A stretch of DNA of 64,000 nt. Source: Agrypnia vestita. Its lineage: Eukaryota; Arthropoda; Insecta; Trichoptera; Phryganeidae. Below the pieces are notes generated by a model, which was given only the letters and a program-made list of their open reading frames with translations, had not been told where the DNA came from and did no database searches. Where the stretch lies: NCBI GenBank assembly GCA_016648135.1, contig JADDOH010000307.1:62001-126000 (forward strand). The letters are read 5' to 3'. The translations under genes and the position numbers were made by a program. How positions within the stretch are numbered: the stretch's first letter is position 1; the number at the start of each line of letters is the position of its first letter. This document shows, in pieces, positions 34,190 to 46,356 of the stretch.

Positions 34190-34236
34190 TCAGCCCTGAT
34201 GTTGGACCCTGCAATGGGATCCGAAACGTCGGCCAG
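34190..34236 (+). ncRNA. Hammerhead-ribozyme-like motif C2
   Basis: Core CTGATGT (34196-34202; A9 changed to T, probably inactivating), stem II GGACCC/GGGATCC with loop TGCAAT and one bulged A, GAA (34223-34225), stem III ACGT, C17, stem I GCC/GGC. Partner of C1 in inverted orientation. Confidence 0.55.
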
Positions 34237-34282
34237 AAAGGTTGTAAAAACATGGCATAATTCTCCAAAAGGCACAAACTAG

Positions 34283-35448
34283 AAGATTATTACAATAGTA
34301 GTAAATAATTTTGGTGAAATATTACATATTTACCTAAAAGGTGTACGAGATTGTGTTGCAACGTCTTCAAAATATTATTGCCTACAATCTTAGAATTTTA
34401 TTGCACATGTGTAGTAACATGAAAATTATAATTATGATTAGAGAACCATTTAATAAAAAATACTATGACACTGTATTAGAATTTTTCTAAATTATTGAGT
34501 TGGTCGGAAAATATAATGACTGGAGAACAATTTGTTTGCTATTGACAAGGTAAGCAGATTGAATAAAATGGTTGTGTTAAACGAATATCATACACGGGTT
34601 AAAGAAACAGCACATCTAATCTATGGTGCAACAATGTTATATCGCTCATGATAAAACAATACCTCGTGTACCACACTTTTGTCAAAATCAAGTTTTTTTG
34701 TGTATTTGTCTTTGAAATGTGTGGATACATGTAATCTGGAAAAAACTTGCATCTTAAAAATAATTATTTGTATCTCTTATCCATTAAAGCAACTCCTCAT
34801 ATTTTATTTATTGTAAAGAATGTAAGTATGTATTAGCAGTATTTTTGCCTTCCCTGTAAAATTTGTATTAATTGGCCTACGAGATATTGTATTATCATGA
34901 GCGATATGTTATATCCATACTCTACTCTTTATCCTTTACTAAACAAACATCACTCACTTATAACTGACGAGAGCTGAAAACCTTCCAACCGTCAATGAAA
35001 AGTATGTGGTCAGTTATTTATTTATATTGTTCAATAAGCTAGCAGTACAAGGAGTTAATGTCGGGGTTCTGTTCTTGTAGGGGCTAACACAAAAACAAAC
35101 TAATTACAATAAATCAGAATACAGCTCATATGCAAATCTTGGCAAGATTGTTAATGTATGAGATTGTTCTTCAAAGTATATCTTCTACTTTTATTTTTGA
35201 TTTCTGGTAACCTACTGTTATATGTCCTGATTCGGGATACGGAGAACCAAATAAAAAGCAGAATGGTTTACGAGATTCTCCAATATATTGTCCCATATAG
35301 AAGTGTCGACCAACCCTAATGAAACCCTGTGCTGTCTGCACACTAGCTAACTAAAGAGAGATCGAGAGAGCTGGCGCTCACTCTTTTTATAGCAGCACCA
35401 CCTTCTGTTCCCGCAAAGGTGGCCTACCTGTATACACCACACCTACAT
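34283..35448. other. Intergenic DNA
   Basis: No gene recognised. AT-rich, with a slightly GC-richer patch near 35330-35430 that has no domain or repeat boundary. Confidence 0.4.
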
Positions 35449-35706
35449 ATGTGGGGTATAAAAGCAAAAGCAGCAATATCCAAAAAAATTTTATGTTATC
35501 ATCGAGGATTACTAATTTATGATGTACTTTATAGGAAACATGATTTTGGAAGGGATAGATATATATAATATTGAATTCAGTACATTTTAAATTAGTAGGT
35601 AATCCTCGGTGACTGCATTGAAAACATTTTTTTGGATATATTTTTAAGAAATATTTTATAAATTAAAAAAAAAATGACAACATTGTTTTCTTCTTAAAAA
35701 AAGTTT

Positions 35707-35750
35707 TAATTATAAGGTTTTCGACGCTTACTGTGTCATCTTCAGTAATA
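35707..35750 (-). ncRNA. Hammerhead-ribozyme-like motif E1
   Basis: On the - strand: stem I ATTA, CTGAAGA (35745-35739), T, stem II GACAC/GCGTC (one mismatch) with loop AGTAA, GAA, then AACCTT (stem III palindrome lost). Inverted partner of E2. Probably decayed. Confidence 0.5.
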
Positions 35751-36319
35751 AACTAAACTAAATCTTTGACTACTTGTCGGGTCTGGTGTGGGAGTGGAGT
35801 GATGGGAAGGGATAGGTTTGCGGGGCGGGGTTAATATGGACAAGAGGGGGATGTAATATAGGATGTTTGAATGTTGAGTGTATTACTATTGTTAAAATTG
35901 ATTTCTAAAATATCTATTTTCTTTCTTTCCTGCATGTTGTCATGGGTGAATCAATGACCTTCTGATCTTGCATGATCAGCCATCTCCGAGTTTATGCTGA
36001 AGTTCTTTATTCCTTTTAGGTGTTCGTTTATTCTTGCATGTATTTTCCTCCCAGTTTGCCCAATATAAGATAATCCGCAGTTCTCTGCAATTAATTTTGT
36101 ACACTCCGCTATTCTCTAGTGGATCTATTTTGGTTTTATTATTCAATATATATTTTCTAATGATGTTGTCGGTGTAAAAGGCTGGTTACATCAAACTCAA
36201 CATTCAAACATCCTATATTACATCCCCCCCCCTTGTCCATATTAGCCCCGCCCCTTCCCATCACTCCACTCCTACATCAGACCCAGCAAGTAGTCATTAG
36301 TCTTAAGATTTAGTTTAGT

Positions 36320-36364
36320 TTATTACTGAAGATGACGCAGTAAGCGTCGAAAATGTTATAATTA
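36320..36364 (+). ncRNA. Hammerhead-ribozyme-like motif E2
   Basis: ATTA (stem I), CTGAAGA (36326-36332), unpaired T, stem II GACGC-AGTAA-GCGTC, GAA (36349-36351), AATGTT (close to a palindromic AACGTT stem III, perhaps by CpG decay), A at the cleavage position, then TAAT closing stem I. Core residues are intact. Confidence 0.6.
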
Positions 36365-37248
36365 ATACTTTTTTGATTAAAGTGTTTTAGTGAGAAGAAA
36401 ACAATGTTGTTAATTTTAATTTCTTAAAAATATATTACTATGAACTTTCACAAAGTTTGTCACGACGATTTCGAAACATTATTTTTTTGGATATTGCTGC
36501 CTTTGCTTTTATACCGCACATATGTATATGCATTATATTACTATAAAGTTATCCATTACTTGGTTATTGAAAAACACTAGATTAAATAAATAACTATTAG
36601 AAGAGCTGCTGTAAGAAAAAACTATCCAAAGAGTTTTTAAGGTTGGTATAAATCCTATGAAAACAGTATTTTTCATATAAATACCTACTAACAATTAAAT
36701 TATTTTTTTCAATTGTGTTATATTGTTATCAAATTAATTTGTAAATTATTATGTTCTTTGTTTGCAAATTGTTGTTTGTTGTTATTGTGCCTCCTAAATG
36801 TTTATTCAATTGTCTTGTGAAGAACTCTACTCAAAAATATTCCTCCTAGCACTGGCCACAAATTCTTTTGTGTGTTAAGTTCTAGAATTACCACCATTTT
36901 GGGCCAAGACAGCGGATCAGGCTGAATGACGAATTTAGCCCATAAAATCTACCACGTCTATAATTCAGTTGTTCAGTTTGCTCGAAAAATCTAAAACTTT
37001 TATTTTATTTAATTTAATTAGTTATTGTCTCAACTCGTCCTTTTCAAAATTTAGGAAATATGATTAATATTGAAGCACATTCATTTTCAATAACTTATAA
37101 ATTTTGTAACTCCGTTAATATTGGACCTAGAAAAATAGTAAGGAATACACTCGCACACCCTGATGAGATCTATAGTTCGTATGATTAGTTCCGAATGGGA
37201 TTTTTTATTTTCAAGACTAAGCATAGGTAGGTAGGTACCTACCAAATA

Positions 37249-37675
37249 CAGTGGACCCTCAATATTCGTCATTAATCCGTTGCCGAGGAAAGGGTAAATA
37301 TCAAACGAATTTTTCCTATAAGAATTAAATATAAATAGTTGAATCCGTTCCCAGCTCTGAATTTCGCGTACCTTTTCTTTAACAAATAAAAATGCTCACA
37401 CTAAAATCATCGCAAATACATTTAAATTCTTATTGTATGGAAGGGAAATTATTTTCCATTATGAAATCGGGTAATGTCAATTCTGATGATTGATGTCCTG
37501 ATAATTAACCAGCATTTTAAGACCTTTCGTTCGTTTTTTTACTAATCTATCCAATGTTATTTGTTGTGCTCGTTTTTTTTCGTGGCAAGTGGGATGAAAT
37601 GAGAATTTTTCGGGCGAATATCAAAAAATGTTTCGACGAAAAATCAAGACGCATATCAACACCGAGGGTCCACCA
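37249..37675. mobile_element. Pogo-like MITE
   Basis: Ends CAGTGGACCCTC and complement TGGTGGACCCTC, flanked by TA (37247-37248 and 37676-37677). Further subterminal symmetry: AATATTCG and CGAATATC words. 427 bp, non-coding. Confidence 0.7.
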
Positions 37676-39249
37676 TATTAAAATAATTATAGCGCACTAT
37701 TGAATTTATTTCCTACATCGCTGTCTCGTTTCCAGAAGGGCGACAGATGCCGTTATGTTCTCAGTAGGAACCCGATACCATTTTGATTACACAATGCTGG
37801 TCTAGGCTGTTTGCTTACGTCTTGTTTGTAGAGGCGGCTCTACAAACCTCCCCTGGCGTTCCGCGGCTGCAGGCACGAGTGGGCGCGGCAGGTACTTACC
37901 CTCTCTTATCTCACCGCGGCGGCCCTGTGTGGCCATCACTTAGGAGGACCGCTCTAACTCTCCTTGGACACGTGGGCAACTTCAGGTTGTGCTTACAAAT
38001 CTTATATTACAGAATAAAGCGAGTAAAAATATTTTTGACGCAATTTTTTAAAATATAGTTGATTTCGAATGAACGAGGAGAGATGGTAAGAAAGATATAT
38101 GACGCAATTGTTGATGGCGCCAGAAAAAGAGGGCGGCCACGGGACACTTATGACCAGGTAAATCAGATATTATAAGATGTCTATTATGAATACCTCAACA
38201 ATCAACCAGTTTGCATATACTTGTTATGAATGTGGATGAGGCTAGGGTTATGTTACAGGACGATCTATCCTCTCTGTCTACTATCATAGATATCATCTAT
38301 TCATCTGACAATTTGGTATAAATTGACTTATTGGTATCCAATTTCTGACAACCATTTTCTCTATAAAACTAAAAACATGTCATTTTATGCCCATTTTTTA
38401 TTTAACAGGTAATGAGGCCGCATTACTGCGGCGAAACACAATATCAAAACACCCAGGCTTGACAAAATCACATATTTTCATTGTGACCTCACCGGGAATC
38501 GAAGGTAAAACCCCCGGTATTAGAAGCCAGTCTCATGGGCTGGCATTTTATGAAAATACCAGGATTGAGAATAGGTACACTGCTTCATTTATTAGATGAT
38601 ATAACAATTATTCACACAACGGAAAATTATTTTATTTCGACTACAGTCGTGAACCCTCGATCGACTTCCTGGTAGAGCTCGGCGGCATCACACAGACATC
38701 ATCTGACCGGTTCTCGATAGTCAAGAATCATTCATGGTCCACTTTGAAGTAGGTAAAGCAAATATGATGTCTCTAAACAAGCCGTACATGTTGACGGAAC
38801 AACACCATTTTTCAAATGCGTCGGTCACTGAAAATGAATAATTTATTCGTGTAAGCCGATGACAACACATGTAAGCGTAATATCATAACTTATGTAGTTT
38901 AAAATATAATAAACTAATATTAAAATTTAATATATTACTTACCATACACTCATGAAAAATCACGGGACATAATAATTGCAGAATTTTGAAGCTGAAAATT
39001 CATGAATAGAAAACAATATTTTATTTTTAATTGACTACTTGCTTAAACCTAAAACTAAATATGATAAAATAATAATATTAAAATGTCGAGACCGTGTAAT
39101 TCGACCTTTGCGTATTGCTTGAGCCGCGCGCTGATTGCGTGCCACACTCTAATTATATAAATTATTAATTCCAGCACGTTACGAATTTACGGACCGACAG
39201 ACACATAGATAACGAAATTATTATATTTAGATACTAATGTAGTGTATAT
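37676..39249. other. Intergenic DNA with LINE scrap
   Basis: Contains a GC-richer patch (about 37830-37990) without a recognisable product, the LINE scrap at 38058-38160, and AT-rich DNA. A faint hammerhead-like arrangement at 38409-38445 was considered and rejected. Confidence 0.4.
38058..38160 (+). pseudogene. LINE ORF2 C-terminal scrap
   Basis: Reads EMVRKIYDAIVDGARKRGRP and RDTYDQV. The G-RKRGRPR-W-D motif lies at the end of many non-LTR retrotransposon ORF2 proteins. No other part of the element is visible. Confidence 0.55.
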
Positions 39250-39496
39250 TTGAGGTATAAAAGCAAAATGTCCGAAAAAATGTTTTGAATGCAGTCACCT
39301 GGGATAACTAATTAAAAATGTACCTACTGAATTCTAGATTTTATGTAAATATCCCTTCCAGAATCACGATTCCTATAAATTCATATATTTCCTATAAATT
39401 CCTATAAAGTCTCAAATTCCATACATTATAAATTAGTAATCCTCGATGACGGCATACAATTTTTTTTATATTGCTGTTGGTTTTATACCCCACATA
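39250..39496. mobile_element. Palindromic MITE, family P, copy 2
   Basis: Left GAGGTATAAAAGCAAAATG, right GGTTTTATACCCCACATA. Inner words CAGTCACCTGGGATAACTAA and ATTAGTAATCCTCGATGACG match family P. Uninterrupted, about 247 bp, non-coding. Confidence 0.7.
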
Positions 39497-41351
39497 AAAT
39501 ATAATAATATATTATATACCTACACGTAGATAAAAAACATATATACCCTTAATAAATAGGTTTATATAAAATAAAAGAAAACTACCCGAGTTATGACTTG
39601 TTAAAAGACTTATGTACGAAATTAGTGAGGATTAGTTTTGCATTAAATGGTTATTATATTTAGTTTCAAATATACGTTAGTATTTTCAATAAAACTATAT
39701 AATCTAGATGATACCGAAAATCTCGATGTTGAAATTATTAGAGCAGTGGGAGTATCCTTGCAAAGATTGACGGAGAACTAAACAGAACGGTAAATCGTGG
39801 AGAGGCTGTTGTCTAGCACTAGATCGATAGTGACTGATGATGATACTATTAATGATTTAAATATGGACGTACAATATAATTATTTTATTATACATACTTG
39901 ATTTGAGTTTGTATATTTAAGGGGCTACACCACCTTGACATTTTCAAAATTTTTTTTTCTTCTTTATATTATAGGGGTAGGTGAATTTATAAACAAATTA
40001 AGATATTTTTTTTGCATTTTTCTTGTAACTCCCTTAGACATCTTACCAATAACATAACGAACGATAAAGTTTACGATTTTTTTAATAAAATGCGCCGTTT
40101 GTTTATAATCAATCGTTAACTTCGTTTTTTAAGTAAAAAAAAATAATTTATCTCATCTGCACAAAAAAAAATGTTCTAATTTTTTAGATCCATCATAGAC
40201 ATTAACAGACATTAGATATTTAGCAAGAAAATAATAAACATTTCCAATTCATTCAAACCCCGGCGACGTATTATCTCTACCAGTTGCGCACGTCACAGAG
40301 AAACTGGACACCAAATATCTCCTAATAATTAATGAAAAATATGGACCAATGTATTTGTATACTGTAAATAATAAAAATAAAACAAATTGTATATGTGCAA
40401 TAGTTACGTAATTTTTATTTTAATGTTTTTTGATGCCTCAAAACATTGTAACTCCTTAAACATAAATTATTTAAAATACATATAAAATCAACTGAAAGGA
40501 AAATTGTTACATTAAAGTCAATTAAAAGGAGTAATTTAGAATGTAAACAAGAATAAAATGTCATAAACTAGCATCAAATTTCTTAAATATTATGACAATA
40601 CATAATATGCATGTTTAAAAGGGCTTTTTATTATTTTGCCAAATTGTTTTAATTCAATTATTTTATTATAAGGAAAGTATAATATGCAAACAAGAATTAA
40701 GTTTATTGAAACGAAATTGCTCCACTCGGATATCTTTAGTTAATTTCTGTTCCATGTGTGTTTGTCTATCACGCGTCTGCTATAATAATTATTCATGTTC
40801 ATATTAGAGAGGTTTGATGCAATGGGGAGACTCGATAACTGGGTTACGGAATACCGTTGGGAATGGGCATCTAGTCCCATAATTTATATTGTTGAAAGAA
40901 AAAATGAGTCATGGCTCTACAGACTGCTAGAAAAATGTGGACGTCATAAAATACTCTCCTCGTACCACGTGGTAGTTAATGTGTATATCAATACATAATA
41001 TAAAATAAAGTCCCCGGCGAGCGTCTGTCCCTCTGTCTGTCTGTCTGTATGACTGCGCTAATCTTGAGAACCACAGAACGGATTTGTATGCGGTTATTAC
41101 TGTTATGATCTGCATTTCTCCAGAAAGATTTTAGTGAATTAAAAATTTCCCTAGTGCATACAGCAGCTAAGCTTTAACGGTATTAGTGAATCAAGTCGGG
41201 GAAATTCATCATGGAAACGCTGCCTAATCCGTTAGATACAAAAAAAAATCGAAGCAAAGAATTATGTGAAATTAAATTATCTTCAAAAAAGTCAATGGTA
41301 GCATATATCTATCTTTTAAGGATAACTTACACCATCCATGTTTCTCTATAA
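39497..41351. other. AT-rich intergenic DNA with RTE-like scrap
   Basis: Mostly AT-rich without recognisable features. At about 41010-41130 a GTCTGTCCCTCTGTCTGTCT run with flanking GAACCACAGAACGGATTTGT resembles the conserved end of RTE/SINE-like insect repeats. TTAAGGGGCTACACC at about 39919 resembles a TTAA-type transposon end, but no partner end was found. Confidence 0.4.
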
Positions 41352-41733
41352 AATAGGCATGATGACAGATTTTTAAATAACATTCTAAACTTTTTACGCA
41401 AATAATTGCATTTTCATCTACATATTTTCAATTTCGCGCAAAAACGCCCTCAGCTGTCATTTCGTCTACGTGACGTCAAGCCTCAGTAAACATTGCATTG
41501 TGTCTATGGCAACGGTTCAAAGACACGGTAATGGGTACTGAGGCGTGACGTCATTCGCTCTGACCGGTGTTCCAGTTAAAATGGCGGATTGCACAATTGT
41601 ATACTTTTATTTTATTGAAAATCTTATTAATCTCAATGTATATATTAAAACTGGATCATTTTTAGAATCCTTTCAAAATACTTTTCTAAAATCACTTATC
41701 CTTTAATTCTTCAATACTGTCATCATGCCTATT
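41352..41733. mobile_element. MITE with 17-bp perfect TIRs and TGACGTCA sites
   Basis: Ends AATAGGCATGATGACAG (41352-41368) and its exact complement (41717-41733). TA at the outer edge of the ends may be the target duplication. Inside, a second inverted repeat (TGACGTCAAGCCTCAGTA and its near-complement) carries two TGACGTCA motifs, the CRE/ATF consensus. Non-coding. Confidence 0.75.
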
Positions 41734-41762
41734 GCATCAAATGTAGGTATAACTAAGATATA

Positions 41763-42515
41763 ATGGTTATCTTATACAAGCGTCGCAAAATAGGTGATTT
41801 GATGTACCTACTAAAAATTGTATCAGGCAACGTCGACTGTCCTGAACTATTAAATAGACTAAAATTCCATGTTCCCTGTAGATCTCGTAGACACAACCCA
41901 GTCTTTCACATTGATTTTACCTCATCCAACTATCGTCGTAATCATATTTATTGAGGGTATGCGATGCATTCAATAAACTGATAAGATTATTGGATATTGA
42001 TCTGTTCGAGTGCAGCCACACAAAATTAAGAAAAAATTTGAGTGCTGAATTTTTTTCTACGTAATGATTATGTCTCCTTTTCTCTTGTTCATTCTTTTTG
42101 TATTATTTTCAACATGTTTTTCTGCTGTTTATTAAGTCTCTTTTTCTTTTGTTTAAATTTTTTATTATTTATTTTTATATAATTTTTAAAATGCCTAAGT
42201 TCTAAGAAAAATTTTGAGTGCAGAATTTTTTTTCCTACTTAATAATTAAGTCTTTTTTTCTCTTTGTATTATTTTTAAACATGCCTATGTTTTTCTGTTA
42301 ATAATTAAGTTTCTTTTTCTTTTGTTTAATTTTTTTATTCTTTCTTTCTAAATAATTTTTAATATGCCTTAGTTTAATTCATAAATATTTATCATTACTA
42401 ACATATATCTAAATGTGGAGACCTGTAATTGGCCATCTATATTATATCAATGTTTTCTATGCTTCTTTGTTGTGCTGTTGGTCTTCCATGATCATTAAAT
42501 AAATAAATAAATAAA
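41763..42515 (+). pseudogene. CR1/Jockey-type LINE, 3' fragment
   Basis: Reads RRKIGDLMYLLKIVSGNVDC, PELLNRLKFHVPCRSRR and, after a stop and frameshift, DIDLFECSHTKLRKNLSAEFF, the typical C-terminal tail of CR1/Jockey-like ORF2. The 3' UTR holds an imperfect duplication (about 42060-42350) and ends in a (TAAA)n run (about 42499-42515). 5' truncated and inactive. Confidence 0.75.
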
Positions 42516-43468
42516 AAATCTTTCCAGCAATTTTGACCAATTCAGTATTGATCCTTATTAATCTCAAATATTTACCGCAGATCAAATTTGTCCTGTACAC
42601 CAAATCATTAAATGAAATATCTTAGAAGATATGACGAGTTTAAACTGTACCGGGCGAAGCCGGGCCGGGTCGCTACTTATATTATACTTACACCATTATT
42701 TCTTGCTCGAGCGGTTGAGGCATTCCTCGCGAGTCGCTATCTTTGAGACGGAATATGTAAATGATTTTTTAATTTCTAAAATATGTTTTAACTCTGATAA
42801 GAATTAATTACTGAGCAAAGTAGTGATGGGTCCGCGATGTACTCACTACTACAATGTAGTACTACATTACATTGAAGTGCACACTTCGCACATTTTGAAG
42901 TGTAGTGCACACTACAAACTACAAACACCAAAGTTATTGAAAGTATAAAATTCAAATAGTATATTTCATTTCAAAGCGAACACTACAAAGTACATACACT
43001 TCAAAGTTATCGAAAGTATGAGAAACATACTTTAAATAGTGCATTTTTTACCTGAAATTTTTAGGATTTTGATGTAGATATATGAAGAAATCTCTGGAAA
43101 CTGTAACAACCCCCCCCCCCCATGGTTTGAAAATTTTTTGGAATCGAATGAAGAAATCTGGCTGGCGACCTTTTTTTTTTTTGGTCGCCAAATTTTTTTT
43201 CGGAAAAAACGTAATATCACTTCAACTAGTAACTACAATTTTGTATACAATTACTCCTTCATTTCATTAGCTAACTGATCACTTCATTAATCTGACAAAT
43301 TACTTTCATTCCTTTCCACTTCATTTACTTCACTTCAAGTGTTTTTACTACAATTGGTACAAAGTGTCTTCATACTGTGACGTGTGTGTGTTTTGAGTTC
43401 CTTCATTTGAAATGTAGTTTTTCCCCTTCGCTAGAAACAAAGTAATAATCCTATAGAATGAGAAAACG

Positions 43469-43511
<43 letters not shown>

Positions 43512-44180
43512 AAAAACGAAAAAGAAAACACGCCGGTAAAGGTGTGAGCTTATTATTTGTAAATATCACATTATTCTATGTTTTTTATTGTACCCATGCT
43601 TTTATTTCTGGTACTGCGGCAGTCAGTACTTAAAAATAAGCCGCACAAAATAAATGAATTTCTCGAGATAAATCAATTTAAAGTATCACGTAAATTTCCA
43701 AATACAATTATAATAACATAAAAACATTATTTTTAGTTCCACAACTTGTATTTATATGAAAACTGTTGAAAGAAACAGCCATACAATTTTAGTAGCTTGC
43801 TGGTGTTGTGGTTATGACTCTCGCTAAGAGATCCAGCCCCATTCCAGGACACCAGTCCTATTATTAACATTCGAGTCACATTAAGGGGCGAAATACATCG
43901 ATATTTATATTTTCACACGTCAGTTTTAATTTTTCTGCAGGAAACTATTTTTATGACGTTTAATTTCTAGCTTAAAATGTACCTATGTTGGGAAATGTGT
44001 CAAACTCGAATGCATATACGGTGATGTATCATCTATATTGTGATTGATTCAAAAACGCTGTGTGCGTGCAGTGTGTGGTTTTACTATTGCCAGTTTCAAA
44101 AAATAACAAAATCATATGATAGGCAGCAGGTAATGGGCGATAGCCAATTGCAGACACCGCACCAGTGGCAGCATGTTTAA
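42516..44180. other. Intergenic DNA with repeats
   Basis: GCGAAGCCGGGCCGGGTCGCTAC at about 42654 is an RTE-like repeat terminus. At 42826 TAGTGATGGGTCC followed by many CACTAC/GTAGTG words resembles the end of a hAT-like element whose other end was not found. A long A-tract (about 43470-43516) and a SINE scrap (43797-43865) follow. No gene. Confidence 0.45.
43797..43865 (+). repeat. tRNA-derived SINE head fragment
   Basis: TGGTGTTGTGGTTATGACTC followed by GATCCAGCCCCATTCCAGG resembles the A-box half and a decayed B-box half of the local SINE family. Confidence 0.5.
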
Positions 44181-45420
44181 GGGGTTACGTGTAGTCAGAG
44201 GCGCAAAAAAATAGACATTTTCAACAAAATTTTTTGAACGGTTGTTTAATGTTTTAATTCAATACATAATACTAACGTTTTACACTATATTTTATGTAAC
44301 TATACCGAAAGTTTCAAATAAAATTATTAATACTGGACCACGATAGAATCTCGTTTCTTGACCCCTGTTTTGCAAGTAGTGCCTCGCGGTGTCCATCAGT
44401 GCTTCTTACTGATTTATCTAAATTTAATGAAACAAAAAGAAATTAGTAGTTTAATAGTTAATCTTGTGCTTAATCGAAGCTTTTTTATTTTTTTTCAAAT
44501 TTAGCAAAATGGCGGTCTTTTAAAGATTAATTATGAATTTTGAAGGAAAAAATCACTCATTTATTATTTATAAAAAAAAAGTTTAAATCAAAAAAAAATC
44601 CTTCGATTAAGCACAAGTTTTTAATGCCTAAAATATGATGTTAAAATTTCATTTAAATCTATGGAGTAGTTTTTAAAATATCGTGGACACCGTTTGTTAA
44701 AACGTTATTTTGAGTAAAACGCGTTTAAAGTTTTATGCATAAATAATTAATACAAATATAATTTAAAAAATTACTTACGTAGAGTCCTCTATTTCTGGTA
44801 CATATAATACATCTTCTGCCGATGTGTAAGCCTCCAAGATGTCGATTTTTTTTTATCTATGTCTCATTTTGCCTTCTCGAGTGACCTGATTTGCACGTTG
44901 GTCAGCAATCTTTATGCGCTCTATATCGAGTTTTTCAGCATACCGGTGTGCATTAGGTCCATAATGTAATCCTATGCATTGGCATTAATATTCCTTGCAT
45001 ACCTTCATGAGGTCTCATTATAAATTTTTGAAAATGATTATAATACACGCACAACTACCTATCGACTGCGGGGTTTCACTGCCACTGAAGTACTAACACT
45101 AAATCAAATCTCAGTTAGCCTAAAGGGTCTTATGTCTAAAAATAGAAGTATAAAAGAAATTTCGTACATTATTTTTAGAATTAAACAGGTAAAAACCGCG
45201 TTCCGAAGCAGTCGCCCCGTCTGTCAGCCCGGCCGGCTCTAGTACCGCCCGCGTATCAGTACGGGCGGCAGCGGAGGGCCCTACAGTTATCGTTGGATAT
45301 CTTTAAAACTAATAACCGGATCGAGTTGATATTTTCACACAATATTTTTGAAATAATTTTCTTTAAGAAAATACTAAAAAAAAAATCGATTTTTTAAAAA
45401 TCCTGACTACACGTAACCCC
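44181..45420. mobile_element. TTAA-flanked DNA transposon, non-autonomous
   Basis: 1240 bp with perfect 18-bp TIRs GGGGTTACGTGTAGTCAG, flanked by TTAA at 44177-44180 and 45421-45424. TTAA duplications are made by piggyBac and Kolobok transposases. No coding sequence is intact. A GC-rich block (about 45195-45290) contains ACCGCCCG-CGGGCGG symmetry. Confidence 0.8.
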
Positions 45421-45805
45421 TTAACTGCTATTAAAAATATTCGCACCTCTATTAAAAAAAAATAGGTTCATGCATTTTGGCACGATTCTATTTTGTTCAA
45501 ACACTAATGATATTTTAATGAAAGGTAATATTTACATATATGGAAAGAAAAACTATACAGTACAGGTATCTAGTTAGATTGATAATGCCCTCAGAAGGCG
45601 AAAAAGTTCTCAAGAAAATTAAACAATTAGAATTGAAAAACAAGTGTTTGTTTATTTTATAATGTGTGATTAGGAAAGTCTACAAACTTATCTGCGAAAC
45701 AATAAACTATTATGTATTATCGTAATATTCTGTCATATAAATATTAAATTTCGCATTTTTTTCAAAATATATGTTTCATACCTACCACTCATGCCTTAAT
45801 GTAGA

Positions 45806-46356
45806 TATAGAGGGTTATTTAGAAAACATTATTAACCTCGCAGGACTATATTTTTGCCTTGATTATGGGTCGAAAATGTTCAAGCTATCATGAATAGTTA
45901 TGGAGATATGCGACATTGAGGTTTGCATTTTTTTTTCAATATTTCTGACTTATTTTTTGTAAAACGTTGGACTATCAATCATTTCAGTTACTTATATCGA
46001 ATATGAAAAATTCATTCCCAATTCAATTTAATATAAGGCAAATAAAATAATACAAACCTTCGAATTAAATTGGAATTTTCTCGGGGTTTTTATATAGATA
46101 TATAATATCATGTTATGGAGATATGCGACATCAAAGTTTGCATTTTTTTCAATATTTCTGACTTATTTTTTGTAAAACGTTGGACTATCATTACAGTAAC
46201 TTAAATCGATTACGAAAAATTCATTCGTTTCAATACAAGTTATATAAAATGATAAAAACCCCGAAAAATTATATGTCATGATAACATTTTTGACTCATAA
46301 TCAAGGAAGGAATATAGTCCTTCGAGGTTATTAATATTTTCCAAATAACCCTGTAT
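45806..46356. mobile_element. Palindromic MITE (CAATATTTCTGA family), long copy
   Basis: Ends ATAGAGGGTTATTTAGAAAA and complement ACAGGGTTATTTGGAAAATA. Both halves contain GGACTATATT, CTTGATTATG and GACTATCA words in opposite orientation. The centre is a duplicated, partly inverted block, so the element is internally rearranged. TA-type flanks. Non-coding. Confidence 0.7.

Larger units (their letters stand above)
34030..34282. mobile_element. Inverted pair of Penelope-type hammerhead ends, family C
   Basis: Two arms of about 95 bp face each other: from TTTGCGGTATTATGCCATGT to TCATCAG on the left, and CCCTGATGTTGGACCC to ACATGGCATAATTCTC on the right. Each carries a hammerhead-like motif. The centre (about 34136-34190) contains further GATGATGGAC repeats. 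No coding sequence remains; I interpret it as inverted pseudo-LTRs of a Penelope-like element. Confidence 0.65.
35640..36480 (-). mobile_element. Penelope-like retroelement fragment with 14-bp target duplication
   Basis: 841-bp insertion flanked by ATTTTTTTGGATAT on both sides (35626-35639 and 36481-36494). The ends form an inverted repeat of about 170 bp containing hammerhead-like motifs E1 and E2. Between them the - strand encodes part of a GIY-YIG endonuclease: SGVYKINC, then (after one extra base) GLSYIGQTGRKIHARINEHL and EMADHARSEGH (about 36115-35950). Inverted terminal repeats and a GIY-YIG domain are known for Penelope-like elements. The reverse transcriptase is missing. Confidence 0.85.
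35450..36521. mobile_element. Palindromic MITE (family P) copy 1, split by a Penelope-like insert
   Basis: Left end GTGGGGTATAAAAGCAAAAG at 35451 and right end complement ending about 36519, with TA-containing ACATATG flanks. The inner palindromic words ATCGAGGATTACTAAT and ATTAGTAGGTAATCCTCG are present. Copies 2 and 3 are at 39250-39496 and 57276-57501 (about 230-250 bp). This copy is split at 35639/36481 by an 841-bp insertion. Confidence 0.75.

Noticed and set aside
38409..38450. Hammerhead-like arrangement (TAATGA, GCCGC-ATTACT-GCGGC, GAAAC)
   Set aside because: Stem II and GAAA are convincing, but two core positions deviate and there is no palindromic stem III or stem I complement.
43348..43569. 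Phe-rich open frame on the - strand
   Set aside because: It is the translation of a long A-tract (about 43470-43516).
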